A DNA stretch of 64,000 bases, from the NCBI RefSeq assembly GCF_042139015.1, contig NZ_JBHIKY010000012.1, positions 57,561 through 121,560 on the forward strand, written 5' to 3'. The stretch's first letter is position 1; the number at the start of each line of letters is the position of its first letter. The position numbers and the translations under genes were made by a program. The notes under the pieces were generated by a model, which was not told the DNA's origin, did not search any database, and was given only the letters and a program-made list of their open reading frames with translations. Origin of the DNA: JBHIKY01 sp042139015 (GTDB taxonomy: Bacteria; Bacillota; Bacilli; Bacillales; Marinococcaceae). This document shows positions 15,274-24,938 of this stretch, piece by piece.

Positions 15274-16263
15274 TTAAATGCTTGATATTTCGACTCCTTT
15301 GAAGTAATGATTAACGATATCACGGTAGCTTCGTCCTTCCTTCGCCATGCCGTCAGCTCCGTACTGACTCATGCCAACGCCGTGCCCCCAGCCTTTTGTT
15401 TTGAAAATAAAATCAGAGCCGGACCGTTCAATTTCAAAATCACTCGAGTCAAGCCCAAGCACTTCCCGCACCTCACGCCCGGCGAACGTCTCGCCGCCGA
15501 TCGTCCACTGTGCTACTCTCCTGCCGTCCGTTCTTCCTGAGACCTCGCCTGTCTCGCCCTCTGCGATGGAGACTCCAAGCAGACTCCCCACCTCCGCTGC
15601 CGAGATCCGCTTCTCGTTTGCATACCTTGGTGAGGTTGTGTCCCATGGACTTTCCACACTTTTTAAGTAAGGAACCGGATTTGCCCAATAGTCCTCTGCA
15701 TTTTCCGTGTATCCATTACTTGTTGAAAAAAATGCAGCGGTAATCGGTTCGCCTTCATATGTCAGTACTTCCCCTTCTGTGGCGCTCACCGCTTCTTTCA
15801 CGCGTTCCATTTTCCATTCATATTCGTCTCCCCAGTTTTCCTTCAGCTCTTCCTCATTTTGATATACCTGATGCATCTGCGTATCGGTGACGAGCGCATC
15901 TTCCGGCAGGTCAATATCTGAAGGAGCTGCCAGCTGCCGCGCCGCATACGTCCGTGCAGCGAGCGCCTGCGCCTTTAACGCTTCGAGTTCAAATTCCGCC
16001 GGCATCTCAGAAGCCACCACTCCGATCACATACTCTTCGATTCCCAGCGTCTCTACCGTCTCCGTCCTGCTTCGAAACACAGGAATTGAAACATCACTGC
16101 CGGATTGTTCTTCTGTGTCCTGTACGGTTAAAGAGGAGCCTTCCTGCACGCCTCCGCTCAAAAACGCCTTGTCCTCCTCATTGCCAAAGTATGTGACAAA
16201 GAGAACAGGAATTGCTACAAATAGAGCAATGCTCAGGAGCGAAAAGATGATTATTTTTTTCAT
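15274..16263 (-). CDS. spoIID: Stage II sporulation protein D (SpoIID)
   Basis: SpoIID is a lytic transglycosylase of the mother-cell engulfment machinery (DMP complex with SpoIIM and SpoIIP). The 329-residue protein has an N-terminal membrane anchor (about 4-25) and the SpoIID domain with IEEYVIGVVASEMPAEF, in which the catalytic Glu lies, followed by LKAQALAARTYA. The C-terminal KGWGHGVGMSQYGADGMA motif is diagnostic. Gene order murAA-spoIID-spoIIQ is that of B. subtilis. A ribosome site GAAGGAG precedes ATG. Confidence 0.95.
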   Translation of the reverse strand: MKKIIIFSLLSIALFVAIPVLFVTYFGNEEDKAFLSGGVQEGSSLTVQDTEEQSGSDVSIPVFRSRTETVETLGIEEYVIGVVASEMPAEFELEALKAQALAARTYAARQLAAPSDIDLPEDALVTDTQMHQVYQNEEELKENWGDEYEWKMERVKEAVSATEGEVLTYEGEPITAAFFSTSNGYTENAEDYWANPVPYLKSVESPWDTTSPRYANEKRISAAEVGSLLGVSIAEGETGEVSGRTDGRRVAQWTIGGETFAGREVREVLGLDSSDFEIERSGSDFIFKTKGWGHGVGMSQYGADGMAKEGRSYRDIVNHYFKGVEISSI

Positions 16264-16317
16264 TCACACAGCTCCTTCAATAAAAAATCACTGTCGTCTG
16301 TTTGGCAGTGCTGATTT

Positions 16318-16345
16318 ATTTTTATGAAGGAGGTGTGTGGTTTAT
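16318..16345 (-). promoter_or_regulatory. Candidate sigma-E promoter of spoIID
   Basis: ATA (16343-16345), a 16-bp spacer and CATAAAAAT (16318-16326) on the minus strand resemble the sigma-E pattern ATA-N16-CATANNNT with one offset. spoIID is a sigma-E gene in B. subtilis. Confidence 0.4.
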
Positions 16346-16380
16346 GATGAAGGATTGGACAAGAATCTGCACGCAGTACA

Positions 16381-16648
16381 GTTTCCTGGATTCCACCACT
16401 ACGGGCTGATTTCCACCGTACCGATTGCGGTTTCCACCTCAGACCTGCGATATCCACCGTTCCGCTTGCTTTTCACGCTGTACGGGGCACTTTTCCCGTG
16501 ATGCTGGCTGCGTTTTCACCGTGCCCGATGGTTTTTCCACGGATCAGCAAGTCATATCCCCTGTACTTCTCCCTTTTCCACGCTTCCGACCTCTTTTCCA
16601 CTGCATCTGGCTGATTTCCACCGCACCAATCCGTTTTCCACTACCACC
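16381..16648. repeat. TTTCC-phased array B
   Basis: About 13 units start with TTTCC (variants TATCC, TTTCA) at 20-21 bp intervals, with units such as TTTCCACGGATCAGCAAGTC and TTTCCACCGCACCAATCCG. The unit order (GATGG, then GGATCAGCAAGT, later CCGCACCAATCC) matches arrays C, D and E. It begins 8 bp downstream of the murAA terminator and ends about 120 bp before spoIID. It is not coding. Confidence 0.85.
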
Positions 16649-16692
16649 CAAAAAAAAGAAGACCGGGGGAGAATCCCCGGCCTTCTTCTTTG
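16649..16692 (-). terminator. Intrinsic terminator of murAA
   Basis: AAGAAGGCCGGGG...CCCCCGGTCTTCTT stem with a following run of T on the minus strand. Confidence 0.9.
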
Positions 16693-16708
16693 TTATATAA
16701 AATAATTA

Positions 16709-18025
16709 TTACTTGCTTGCGGTACGATAGTTAAATACTTCGCTTGTGGCTGCAACTTCATCAAGCTCACGGACACGTTCTACGCGGGCGCCCAGTGCCT
16801 GTAGTTTTTCATGGAAGTTCACATAACCCCGATCGAGATGGCGAAGCTCTGTAACAGTAGTTTCTCCCTCTGCCACGAGTCCGGCAAGAATTAATGCCGC
16901 GCCGGCACGAAGATCAGTGGCTGCGACTTCGGCTCCCTGTAAACGCACAGGACCCGTTACAATCGCTGCTCTGCTTTCGATCTTAATATCTGCATTCATG
17001 CGGCGGAATTCCTCCACGTGCATGAAACGATTTTCAAATACAGTTTCCGTAATGACGGCTGTTCCTTTTGCCTGAGTCAGCAGGGCCATAAACTGCGCCT
17101 GCATATCAGTAGGAAATCCTGGGTGAGGCATAGTTTTCACATCTACGGGCCGGAGGATGTCGGGTCCGGTTACCATCATGCCATTATCATGCTCCTCGAT
17201 GACAACACCCATCTCGCGCATTTTAGCAACAAGCGGGCGAAGGTGCTCATGAAGTGCGCCTTCTACAAATACTTCCCCACGGGTAATCGCAGCTGCAATC
17301 ATAAACGTGCCAGCTTCAATTCGGTCCGGAATAATGTTGTGGACCGCTCCGTGCATGCTTTCGACTCCTTCAATACGGATCGTGCCGGTACCGGCTCCGC
17401 GGACCTTTGCTCCCATCGCATTCAAGTAGTTAGCTAAATCTACGATTTCAGGTTCTTCGGCGACATTTTCCAGGATGGTTGTTCCGTCCGCAAGAGCCGC
17501 TGCCATCATGATATTTTCCGTCGCTCCGACGCTTGGAAAATCAAGATAAATTCTTGCTCCCTGCAAGCGGCCGTTTACCCGGGCTTCGATATATCCGTTG
17601 CCAATTTCTACTTTAGCTCCCATCGCTTCAAAGCCTTTTAAGTGCTGGTCAATCGGGCGGGATCCGATGGCGCATCCGCCAGGAAGAGCAATGTGCGCAC
17701 GACCTTTTCTTGCAAGCAGCGGTCCCATCACAAGAAAAGATGCGCGCATTTTTCGTACATATTCAAACGGAGCGTCTGTGCCAAGTTCTCCACTGGCATC
17801 CGCAGTAAACACGCCGTCTTCATAAGAAACATCTGTATCAATATGAGCAAGAACATTTTTCATCGTATACACATCTGCTAAAGATGGTACGTCATAAATT
17901 GTACTTATACCTTCTTCCGCAAGAAGAGAGGCCGCGATGACAGGCAGGACAGCATTTTTTGCTCCCTCTGCTTTTACAGTGCCTTTAAGGCGCCTGCCTC
18001 CCCTAACTAAAATTTTATCCAACAT
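16709..18025 (-). CDS. murAA: UDP-N-acetylglucosamine 1-carboxyvinyltransferase MurAA
   Basis: MurA transfers enolpyruvate from PEP to UDP-GlcNAc, the first committed step of peptidoglycan synthesis in the cytoplasm. The 438-residue length is normal. The active-site loop LPGGCAIGSRPIDQHL contains the fosfomycin-reactive Cys118, and GAKNAVLPVIAAS at ~21-33 is conserved. It is the spoIID-side paralogue, hence MurAA; a second copy (murAB) is at 46.8 kb. Two tandem sigma-A-like promoters lie about 210-280 bp upstream. Confidence 0.95.
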   Translation of the reverse strand: MLDKILVRGGRRLKGTVKAEGAKNAVLPVIAASLLAEEGISTIYDVPSLADVYTMKNVLAHIDTDVSYEDGVFTADASGELGTDAPFEYVRKMRASFLVMGPLLARKGRAHIALPGGCAIGSRPIDQHLKGFEAMGAKVEIGNGYIEARVNGRLQGARIYLDFPSVGATENIMMAAALADGTTILENVAEEPEIVDLANYLNAMGAKVRGAGTGTIRIEGVESMHGAVHNIIPDRIEAGTFMIAAAITRGEVFVEGALHEHLRPLVAKMREMGVVIEEHDNGMMVTGPDILRPVDVKTMPHPGFPTDMQAQFMALLTQAKGTAVITETVFENRFMHVEEFRRMNADIKIESRAAIVTGPVRLQGAEVAATDLRAGAALILAGLVAEGETTVTELRHLDRGYVNFHEKLQALGARVERVRELDEVAATSEVFNYRTASK

Positions 18026-18233
18026 ATTCCCCTCCGAGTCCGATAGTGATCCTGATTTTGCGAAGTTGTTATATCCTGCATTTTTTTGAAGATCTCATAT
18101 GATTTTCCACAATAAGGATGTGGAAGGCAGGAATTATCGCTTTGCTTTATAGGTATTCATGCGCTGACATAGGCGTTCCCTGTCCTCCATGGAAACGGGC
18201 GCCCATTCTCATGTCCACCGTTCTGTGCCATGT

Positions 18234-18262
18234 ATAATACATTGTATTTTTAGAGATAGTAA
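18234..18262 (-). promoter_or_regulatory. Candidate sigma-A promoter P2 of murAA
   Basis: TTACTA (18257-18262), 17-bp spacer, TATTAT (18234-18239) on the minus strand. Confidence 0.4.
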
Positions 18263-18272
18263 GCTGTGATGA

Positions 18273-18301
18273 TTAATATATTTTTGTGGTCCAAGCTACA
18301 A
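18273..18301 (-). promoter_or_regulatory. Candidate sigma-A promoter P1 of murAA
   Basis: TTGTAG (18296-18301), 17-bp spacer, TATTAA (18273-18278) on the minus strand, upstream of P2. Confidence 0.4.
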
Positions 18302-18527
18302 TAAACTTAGTCGACGTTGTCATTGAAAGGTTACATTTTTTAAAAAATTTCTTTTCATCATTTCTGTTCAAATCGAGTTTCCCTGATTTCTCTAACTTAA
18401 AACTAACTACGACATAATTCGTCCAAATTCGACATTTCCAGACCGAAAACTCTCTTATTCACATTTTCACCATTCTCAGAGCAGTCATACATGGAAGATT
18501 CGAACAGAGCGTTCATTCCATTATGTC

Positions 18528-18758
18528 TCAAAACAAATAACGGAGCATCAGTGATCCATCTAAATAGTCCATAAAAAAAGAAGTGACGAGCTGACTAATG
18601 GCAATCGTGAGAAGAATCATCAACATCTTTGCTTTTGGCCCTTCTGGATCACGGACGAACACATCAAACCGGAACGACTGCAGGCTCCACCAGACTACGA
18701 TTAAAAAACCCAAACTTACAACGATATGTAGGACCGCCTCTTGTCCTTCAGGATTCAT
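18528..18758 (-). CDS. ywzB: DUF1146 membrane protein YwzB
   Basis: With the start at ATG 18758 (GGAG 9 bp upstream) the protein has 76 residues, the usual YwzB length; an upstream ATG at 18845 would add an atypical N-terminus. It has two hydrophobic helices (LHIVVSLGFLIVVWWSL and AKMLMILLTIAISQLVTSFF) separated by a charged FDVFVRDPEGPKAK loop typical of DUF1146 (TIGR02327). It lies between murAA and the ATP synthase operon, as in B. subtilis. The function is unknown. Confidence 0.85.
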   Translation of the reverse strand: MNPEGQEAVLHIVVSLGFLIVVWWSLQSFRFDVFVRDPEGPKAKMLMILLTIAISQLVTSFFMDYLDGSLMLRYLF

Positions 18759-19122
18759 TCGCTCAACTCCAGTCCGAAAGCTATCATAGAGCATTTTTTG
18801 AAAATTGAGAAGAGACGTTTTTCCTAATGTTTCAAAATGACGCAATCTAAGTTACTATTCTAAAGGAAATATTAAAAAATTACTACAATTTTACAACATT
18901 TTTTGTGAAGTTTGTGTAAAATTTTTATTCACATGAAGCCATTAGGAAATGAAATGGGTATCAATCGCTGTTATTTCACTTTACCACATGTCAGTAATTA
19001 TAAAACATTTAAATGGAATTGTCTGGATGTTTTTTTACAAAATTGTTACAAACGTGTTAATCTTTTTGATAATTAAAATTATTTATTAGCTCCTCTGTTG
19101 ATGATTTCTATATGTAGAGCTC
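18759..19122. other. AT-rich gap upstream of ywzB
   Basis: About 360 bp, very AT-rich, between ywzB and array C. I found no gene, terminator or clear promoter. Confidence 0.35.
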
Positions 19123-19350
19123 TTTCCGTTGCTTGTAATTTCATACTTTTCCACCGCACCGATCCGGTTTCCACCTCCTACCTGCGCTTTCCCCCTTTCA
19201 GCTTGCTTTTCCACGGGTACGGTCTTTTTTCTCGCTTCGCTTGATGTGTTTCCTCCACCGCTGCCGATGGCTTTTCCACCGCACGGAGCTGATTTCCACG
19301 CACCCGACGGCTTTTCCACCGTAGCACCGATCCGATATCCACCGACCAGC
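19123..19350. repeat. TTTCC-phased array C
   Basis: About ten units at 20-23 bp spacing, for example TTTCCACCGCACCGATCCGG, TTTCCCCCTTTCAGCTTGCT and TTTCCTCCACCGCTGCCGAT. The unit order is the same as in array D. It begins about 40 bp beyond the atpC terminator. Long open frames across it are composition artefacts. Confidence 0.85.
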
Positions 19351-19386
19351 CACACAGCCACTCCCAAGCAAACACCTTTTTTTCCG

Positions 19387-19436
19387 GCAAAACCAAAAAA
19401 ACTGCTCTGCAGCACAGCTGCAGAACAGAATTTTTT
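19387..19436 (-). terminator. Intrinsic terminator of the atp operon
   Basis: CTGTTCTGCAG...CTGCAGAGCAG stem followed by seven T on the minus strand, immediately after the atpC stop. Confidence 0.9.
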
Positions 19437-19437
19437 G

Positions 19438-19848
19438 TTACCTACGTTTATTGTCGGCCACTTCCAGTCTTGTATTGGCACGTCTAAGGGCAAGCTCGGC
19501 CCGTTTAAAGTCGATGTCTTCCTGCTTGGCACGGTTAAGACGCTCTTCGGCCCGCTTCTTTGCTTCAAGAGCGCGGTCAACGTCGATCTCCGACGGCTGT
19601 TCAGCCGATTCGGCCAAAATCGTTACTTTATCCGGACGGACTTCGATGAAACCGCCGCTTACAGATACAAGCTCGCGGCTTGAATCGTGCTTGAGGCGGA
19701 CGGTGCCTACCGCAAGCGGTGCCACCATTGGAATGTGCCCTGGCAGAATACCAAGCTCCCCGCTCTGGGCGCGGACGCTTACCATGTTCACATCCCCTTC
19801 ATAGACTGTGCCATCAGGAGTGACTACATTGACATTGATAGTCGACAT
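19438..19848 (-). CDS. atpC: ATP synthase subunit epsilon
   Basis: Epsilon is part of the central stalk of F1 and can inhibit ATP hydrolysis. The 136-residue protein has the beta-sandwich domain (VVTPDGTVYEGDV, GELGILPGHIPMVAPL) followed by the C-terminal helical hairpin rich in Ala, Glu and Arg. It ends the operon and a strong terminator follows within a few bases. Confidence 0.96.
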   Translation of the reverse strand: MSTINVNVVTPDGTVYEGDVNMVSVRAQSGELGILPGHIPMVAPLAVGTVRLKHDSSRELVSVSGGFIEVRPDKVTILAESAEQPSEIDVDRALEAKKRAEERLNRAKQEDIDFKRAELALRRANTRLEVADNKRR

Positions 19849-19876
19849 GAAACATCCTCCTTAACAGCCTATGCTC

Positions 19877-21289
19877 TTAGGACATAGCCTTTGCTTTTTC
19901 AAGCACATCTTCGATCGGTCCGACGAGACGGAAGGCATCTTCCGGAACATCGTCATGCTTGCCTTCAAGAATCTCTTTGAAGCCGGAAATGGTGTCTTTT
20001 ACTTGTACATAAGAGCCCGTTTGTCCTGTAAACTGCTCGGCCACGTGGAAGTTCTGGGATAAGAAGAACTGAATGCGGCGAGCACGGGATACGATAAGCT
20101 TATCTTCTTCAGAAAGCTCATCCATACCAAGGATGGCAATAATATCCTGAAGCTCGTTATATTTTTGAAGCGTCTGCTGAACCTGCTGGGCCACGTCATA
20201 GTGCTCTTCCCCGACGATTTCCGGAGAAAGTGCTCTGGATGTAGAAGCAAGTGGGTCCACCGCCGGGTAGATACCCATTTCTGTCAGCTTACGCTCAAGG
20301 TTTGTTGTTGCATCCAAGTGGGCAAACGCTGTTGCCGGAGCCGGGTCTGTGTAGTCATCGGCCGGTACGTAGATTGCCTGGATGGAAGTAACGGAACCTT
20401 TTTTCGTAGAGGTAATACGCTCCTGCAGCTGACCCATTTCTGTCGCAAGGGTCGGCTGATAACCAACCGCAGACGGCATCCGTCCGAGCAGGGCGGAAAC
20501 CTCAGAACCTGCCTGGGTGAAACGGAAAATGTTATCTACGAAAAGAAGCACGTCCGCTCCGTCTACGTCACGGAAGTATTCTGCCATAGTCAAGCCTGTC
20601 AGGGCCACACGCATACGTGCGCCGGGCGGCTCGTTCATCTGGCCGAATACCATTGCCGTCTTTTTAATAACACCGGAATCGGTCATTTCGAAGAAAAGGT
20701 CGTTCCCTTCACGAGTACGCTCCCCCACACCGGCGAATACGGATATACCGCCGTGTTCCTGGGCGATGTTGTTGATAAGCTCCTGGATCAGTACCGTTTT
20801 CCCTACACCGGCACCACCGAACAGGCCGATTTTACCACCTTTAACGTAAGGGGCGAGCAGGTCAACAACTTTGATTCCTGTTTCGAGAATTTCCGTCTGG
20901 GTGGAAAGTTCATCGAATTCTGGAGCCTGGCGGTGAATCGGATCGCGCTTTGCATTTGCATCGATCGGATCCTCCAGGTCAATCGTTTCTCCGAGTACGT
21001 TAAATACCCGGCCTAATGTTACGTCACCAACAGGAACCGAAATCGGCCCTCCGGTGTTTACCACTTCTGTTCCACGCACGAGACCATCGGTAGAGCCCAT
21101 GGCTACGGTACGGACAGCATCATCGCCAAGGTGCAGCGCTACTTCAAGTGTAACGTTCACTTCTGCTGAACCGTCGGCCTGTGCTGGCTGAGAAACAGTA
21201 AGCGCGTTATTCAACTCAGGTAACTGGCCGCTTGGAAACTTAACGTCTACAACCGGACCCATAATCTGAGTGACACGTCCATTGTTCAT
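19877..21289 (-). CDS. atpD: ATP synthase subunit beta
   Basis: Beta carries the catalytic sites of F1. The 470-residue protein contains the P-loop GGAGVGKTVLI, the GERTREGND motif, the Walker B-type strand DVLLFVDNIFRFTQ, and the DELSEED lever sequence (here GMDELSEEDKLIV). It lies 28 bp from atpC and 44 bp from atpG. Confidence 0.98.
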   Translation of the reverse strand: MNNGRVTQIMGPVVDVKFPSGQLPELNNALTVSQPAQADGSAEVNVTLEVALHLGDDAVRTVAMGSTDGLVRGTEVVNTGGPISVPVGDVTLGRVFNVLGETIDLEDPIDANAKRDPIHRQAPEFDELSTQTEILETGIKVVDLLAPYVKGGKIGLFGGAGVGKTVLIQELINNIAQEHGGISVFAGVGERTREGNDLFFEMTDSGVIKKTAMVFGQMNEPPGARMRVALTGLTMAEYFRDVDGADVLLFVDNIFRFTQAGSEVSALLGRMPSAVGYQPTLATEMGQLQERITSTKKGSVTSIQAIYVPADDYTDPAPATAFAHLDATTNLERKLTEMGIYPAVDPLASTSRALSPEIVGEEHYDVAQQVQQTLQKYNELQDIIAILGMDELSEEDKLIVSRARRIQFFLSQNFHVAEQFTGQTGSYVQVKDTISGFKEILEGKHDDVPEDAFRLVGPIEDVLEKAKAMS

Positions 21290-21333
21290 TATTTACCCTC
21301 CTAACTAAGTTCTGAAAAAACGTTCGCAGGCTA

Positions 21334-22197
21334 TTAATCAAGTGCAGCAGCGCCGCCGACAATCTCAGTAATTTCCTGAGTGATGGCTGCCTGTCTGGCA
21401 CGGTTAAACGATAAGGTTAAGTCATCGATAAGACCGGATGCGTTATCAGTGGCAGCACTCATTGCGGTCATTCTGGCTCCGAACTCACTTGCTTTGGCAT
21501 CCAGGAGCGCTCCGTAAATTAAGCTCTCTGCATATTGCGGGAGCAGCTGTTCGAGGATGGCTTCTTCGGACGGTTCATATTCATAGGATGCCGATGATTT
21601 TGCCTCTTCCTCATTAAGCTCCGTCAGCGGCAGCAGCTTCGTTTCTGTTTCTACCTGCTGAATCGGGCTGACAAAATGGTTGTGCCACATGTAAAGCTGA
21701 TCAATCTCTTCTTCTTCGTACATATTCACCGCAAGGCGGGTGACATTCTTGATGTCGTTGAAGGAAGGCTGATCAGACAGGCCGGTCACTTCGTCGAAGA
21801 TTGGAATGCCTCGTCTCTTTAAAAGGTCCCGTCCGATACGTCCGAGCACTATCACACCATATTCATCATTCGAGGAATGCCGCTGTTGAATGGCATCGAC
21901 AAAGGCACGCATCAGCCCGGCGTTGTAACCGCCGACCAGTCCGCTGTCCGACGTGATCATGACGTAAGCGGTCTTCTTTACTTCCCGCTGCTCAAGCATC
22001 GGGTGAGAAGCGCCGGAATTTCCGGAGGCAATGCCTGCCACTACTTCACGAATCTTTTTTGTATACGGCTCGTAAGCCTGAGCGTTATTCTGGGCACGGT
22101 TCAGCTTGGAGGCTGATACCATTTCCATCGCTTTTGTAATCTGTTTTGTTTTCTTCGTGGAATTGATCCTCGTTTTTATTTCTCGTAATGAGGCCAT
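21334..22197 (-). CDS. atpG: ATP synthase subunit gamma
   Basis: Gamma is the rotating central shaft of F1. The 287-residue protein begins MASLREIKTRINSTKKTKQI and ends with the conserved FNRARQAAITQEITEIVGGA helix, both diagnostic. An acidic insertion (NEEEAKSSASYEYEPSEE) sits in the globular part. Confidence 0.97.
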   Translation of the reverse strand: MASLREIKTRINSTKKTKQITKAMEMVSASKLNRAQNNAQAYEPYTKKIREVVAGIASGNSGASHPMLEQREVKKTAYVMITSDSGLVGGYNAGLMRAFVDAIQQRHSSNDEYGVIVLGRIGRDLLKRRGIPIFDEVTGLSDQPSFNDIKNVTRLAVNMYEEEEIDQLYMWHNHFVSPIQQVETETKLLPLTELNEEEAKSSASYEYEPSEEAILEQLLPQYAESLIYGALLDAKASEFGARMTAMSAATDNASGLIDDLTLSFNRARQAAITQEITEIVGGAAALD

Positions 22198-22280
22198 CTT
22201 TTCTCACCACCTTTTTGACACAGGGCAAAGAAAGACGCAGTTACGCCTGTCTCTGCTTGTGTCCGGCTGTTGAATCTATA

Positions 22281-23789
22281 TTATTGAGATACGTTAAAAG
22301 ACTTTTTGAATGTATCGATTGCGCTTCTGAACTCAGACTCTTCCGGAAGATTTCCTGTTTCACGGATGCCGTCAAGAAGCTCCTTGTGGCTCGAATCAAG
22401 ATAGGCAAACAGCTCTGATTCAAAACGCTGTACGTCTGCCACTGGAATGTCGTCAAGGTAGCCTTTTGTCAGCGCAAAGATGATTGCGACCTGCTTTTCT
22501 ACACGCTGCGGCTGGTTTAATCCCTGCTTAAGGGCTTCTACTGTGCGGGCACCACGGTTCAGCTTCGCCTGTGTAGCTTTATCGAGGTCCGAACCAAACT
22601 GGGCAAATGCTTCAAGCTCACGGTAGGCAGCCAGGTCAAGACGGAGCGTACCGGATACTTTCTTCATTGCTTTGATCTGGGCGGAACCACCAACACGGGA
22701 TACGGAAATACCCGGGTTAACCGCTGGACGCACCCCGGAATAGAACAGGTCGGACTGAAGGAAAATCTGTCCGTCTGTGATCGAGATAACGTTTGTCGGA
22801 ATGTATGCTGATACGTCCCCTGCCTGTGTTTCGATGAATGGAAGGGCTGTAAGAGAGCCGCCGCCTTTATCATCGCTCAGCTTGGCGGAACGCTCAAGCA
22901 GACGGGAGTGAAGGTAGAAAACATCCCCTGGGAATGCTTCCCGGCCCGGCGGACGGCGAAGCAGCAAGGAAAGCTCACGGTACGCTGCCGCCTGTTTTGT
23001 TAAGTCATCATATACAACGAGCACGTGCTTGCCGTTATACATAAACTCTTCACCCATCGATACCCCTGCATATGGTGCCAGGTAAAGAAGCGGTGCAGGA
23101 TCTGAGGCGCCGGCGCTGACAACGATTGTATAGTCAAGCGCACCTTTTTGGCGGAGTGTTTCCACTACGCCTGCTACCGTTGAGTCCTTCTGGCCGATAG
23201 CTACATAAATACAAATAATATCTTCTTCTTTTTGGTTGATGATTGTATCCATCGCAATGGCCGTCTTACCAGTCTGACGGTCCCCGATAATAAGCTCACG
23301 CTGACCGCGGCCGATCGGGATCATCGAGTCAATCGCCTTAATACCCGTCTGAAGCGGCTCATGAACGGATTTACGATCCATGACACCAGGTGCCGGGCTT
23401 TCAATTGGACGGGTGCGGGTCGTTTCCACTGGTCCTTTGCCGTCAATCGGCTGGCCGAGCGGGTTTACGACGCGGCCGAGTAATTCTTCCCCGACCGGAA
23501 CCTCCATAATACGTCCGGTTCTTTTAACCTGGTCTCCTTCACGGATTTCCGTAAATGGGCCAAGAATGATAATACCTACGTTGTTTTCTTCCAGGTTCTG
23601 CGCCATTCCCATGACTCCATTTGAAAATTCAAGCAGTTCGCCTGCCATAACATTTTCAAGGCCATGAGCACGGGCGGTACCGTCACCGATCTGGATAACT
23701 GTACCGACTTCATTTGCTTCTACATCAGCTTGAAAGGTTTCAATCTGCTGCTTAATGAGAGAGCTGATCTCATCAGGTCTGATGCTCAT
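22281..23789 (-). CDS. atpA: ATP synthase subunit alpha
   Basis: Alpha is the non-catalytic nucleotide-binding subunit of F1. It contains the P-loop GDRQTGKTAIA and the segment PGREAFPGDVFYLHSRLLERSAK. I use the ATG at 23789 (MSIRPDEISSLI, 502 residues) because AGGGGTG lies upstream; a GTG three codons earlier overlaps the ribosome site. Confidence 0.97.
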   Translation of the reverse strand: MSIRPDEISSLIKQQIETFQADVEANEVGTVIQIGDGTARAHGLENVMAGELLEFSNGVMGMAQNLEENNVGIIILGPFTEIREGDQVKRTGRIMEVPVGEELLGRVVNPLGQPIDGKGPVETTRTRPIESPAPGVMDRKSVHEPLQTGIKAIDSMIPIGRGQRELIIGDRQTGKTAIAMDTIINQKEEDIICIYVAIGQKDSTVAGVVETLRQKGALDYTIVVSAGASDPAPLLYLAPYAGVSMGEEFMYNGKHVLVVYDDLTKQAAAYRELSLLLRRPPGREAFPGDVFYLHSRLLERSAKLSDDKGGGSLTALPFIETQAGDVSAYIPTNVISITDGQIFLQSDLFYSGVRPAVNPGISVSRVGGSAQIKAMKKVSGTLRLDLAAYRELEAFAQFGSDLDKATQAKLNRGARTVEALKQGLNQPQRVEKQVAIIFALTKGYLDDIPVADVQRFESELFAYLDSSHKELLDGIRETGNLPEESEFRSAIDTFKKSFNVSQ

Positions 23790-23807
23790 AACGTTCACCC
23801 CTAACTT

Positions 23808-24353
23808 CTATCGTTTACCAGAAATCATTTGATGTTCAAGACGGTTCAGCTGGCTTTTCACACTGCCGTCGTAAATAGTGTCGCCAATACGGATTCTTAG
23901 TCCGCCGATCAAGTCACGATCTATAATGTTCTCAATGTGCAGAGTGGCTTTGCCTGCTCTTTGAGCGAATTTTTCAGAAATCAAGGCCCGTTCGTTATCC
24001 GTAAGTGGTTTTACACTCGTTACGACAGCGTAGCCCCGCTTTTGTTCTTCATCAACAAGATCTATAAATGCTTCTGCAGTCTGAACGACGGCATTGAGTC
24101 TTTTTTTCTCTTGAAGAAGCAGCAGTGTGTGCACCACAATATCACTCAGTGAAGAAAATGCGGTGCGCAGCAACTCCTGCTTTTTTTCTGGAGAAACGTT
24201 CGGATGGTAGAGGACCCGGTTGAGCTGGTCGTCTTCCTGAAAAATCTGCTTTACGGCTTCAAGTTCTGCGCGGGTAGTGTCGAGAACTCCTTTTTCCTTT
24301 GCAAGTTCAAAAAGAGCAACGGCATACCGGTTAGCTGCTACGGAGCTGCTCAT
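23808..24353 (-). CDS. atpH: ATP synthase subunit delta
   Basis: Delta links the peripheral stalk to F1. The 181-residue protein has the family pattern ANRYAVALFELAKEKG at the N-terminus and LIGGLRIRIGDTIYDGSVKSQL near the C-terminus. Its start codon overlaps the atpF stop by 4 bp, indicating translational coupling. Confidence 0.96.
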   Translation of the reverse strand: MSSSVAANRYAVALFELAKEKGVLDTTRAELEAVKQIFQEDDQLNRVLYHPNVSPEKKQELLRTAFSSLSDIVVHTLLLLQEKKRLNAVVQTAEAFIDLVDEEQKRGYAVVTSVKPLTDNERALISEKFAQRAGKATLHIENIIDRDLIGGLRIRIGDTIYDGSVKSQLNRLEHQMISGKR

Positions 24354-24841
24354 AGCTTGACGCCTGCCTCTTTGATATATTCTTCAATCAGCTTTTCCTG
24401 TTCTTTTTCATCTAGTTCTTTTTCAATAATCTTCGTGGCAACCATAACGGAAAGCGAGGCAACCTGCTCACGCAGTTCGGCTACTGCCTGTTCTTTTTCG
24501 CGTTCTATTTCAGCAACAGCACTTTCCTGGATGCGCTTCGCTTCTGCACGCGATTGGGCTGTAATCTCTGCGCCCTGTCTTTCGCTTGTTTTCCGGGCCG
24601 TCTCGATGATGGATTGTGCTTCATCACGGGCGTTCTGGACTTCGAGGCGCTGTTCTTCTAAATATTTCTCCGCATCCTGGCGGTTCTTTTCAGCTGTGTC
24701 AACTTCTTTGGCAATATGCTCTTCTCTTTCTTTCATCATGTTCATCATTGGTCCCCACGCAAATTTGCGGAGGATCAAAAGCAATATAATGAACATCCCA
24801 ATCGAGAAAAATACATCTCCCCAGTAAATTACTTCTGGCAC
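24350..24841 (-). CDS. atpF: ATP synthase subunit b
   Basis: Subunit b forms the peripheral stalk: one N-terminal membrane helix (about 8-27) and a long charged coiled coil. I place the start at GTG 24841 because GAAAGGAG lies 8 bp upstream; a GTG at 24850 overlaps that site. Residues such as RKFAWGPMMNMMKEREEHIAK are typical. Confidence 0.94.
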   Translation of the reverse strand: MPEVIYWGDVFFSIGMFIILLLILRKFAWGPMMNMMKEREEHIAKEVDTAEKNRQDAEKYLEEQRLEVQNARDEAQSIIETARKTSERQGAEITAQSRAEAKRIQESAVAEIEREKEQAVAELREQVASLSVMVATKIIEKELDEKEQEKLIEEYIKEAGVKL

Positions 24842-24938
24842 GGAATTCACTCCTTTCGGCTGTTATACAAAAGGAATGGCGAAGCTTATAAGGACTTGAC
24901 TCCGCCATTTTTGGTACTTGATGTCTTCAAACGGCTCT

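Larger units (their letters stand above)
18026..18527. other. Intergenic region murAA-ywzB
   Basis: The 500-bp AT-rich gap holds two candidate murAA promoters (next entries) and a long leader. I see no credible gene, no riboswitch that I recognise and no array units. Confidence 0.4.

Noticed and set aside
19086..19580. 164-codon frame across array C and the atpC end
   Set aside because: Overlaps atpC in another frame and consists of repeat sequence.
20165..21016. 283-codon frame opposite atpD
   Set aside because: Shadow of atpD, which has all catalytic motifs; the antisense frame has no recognisable domain.
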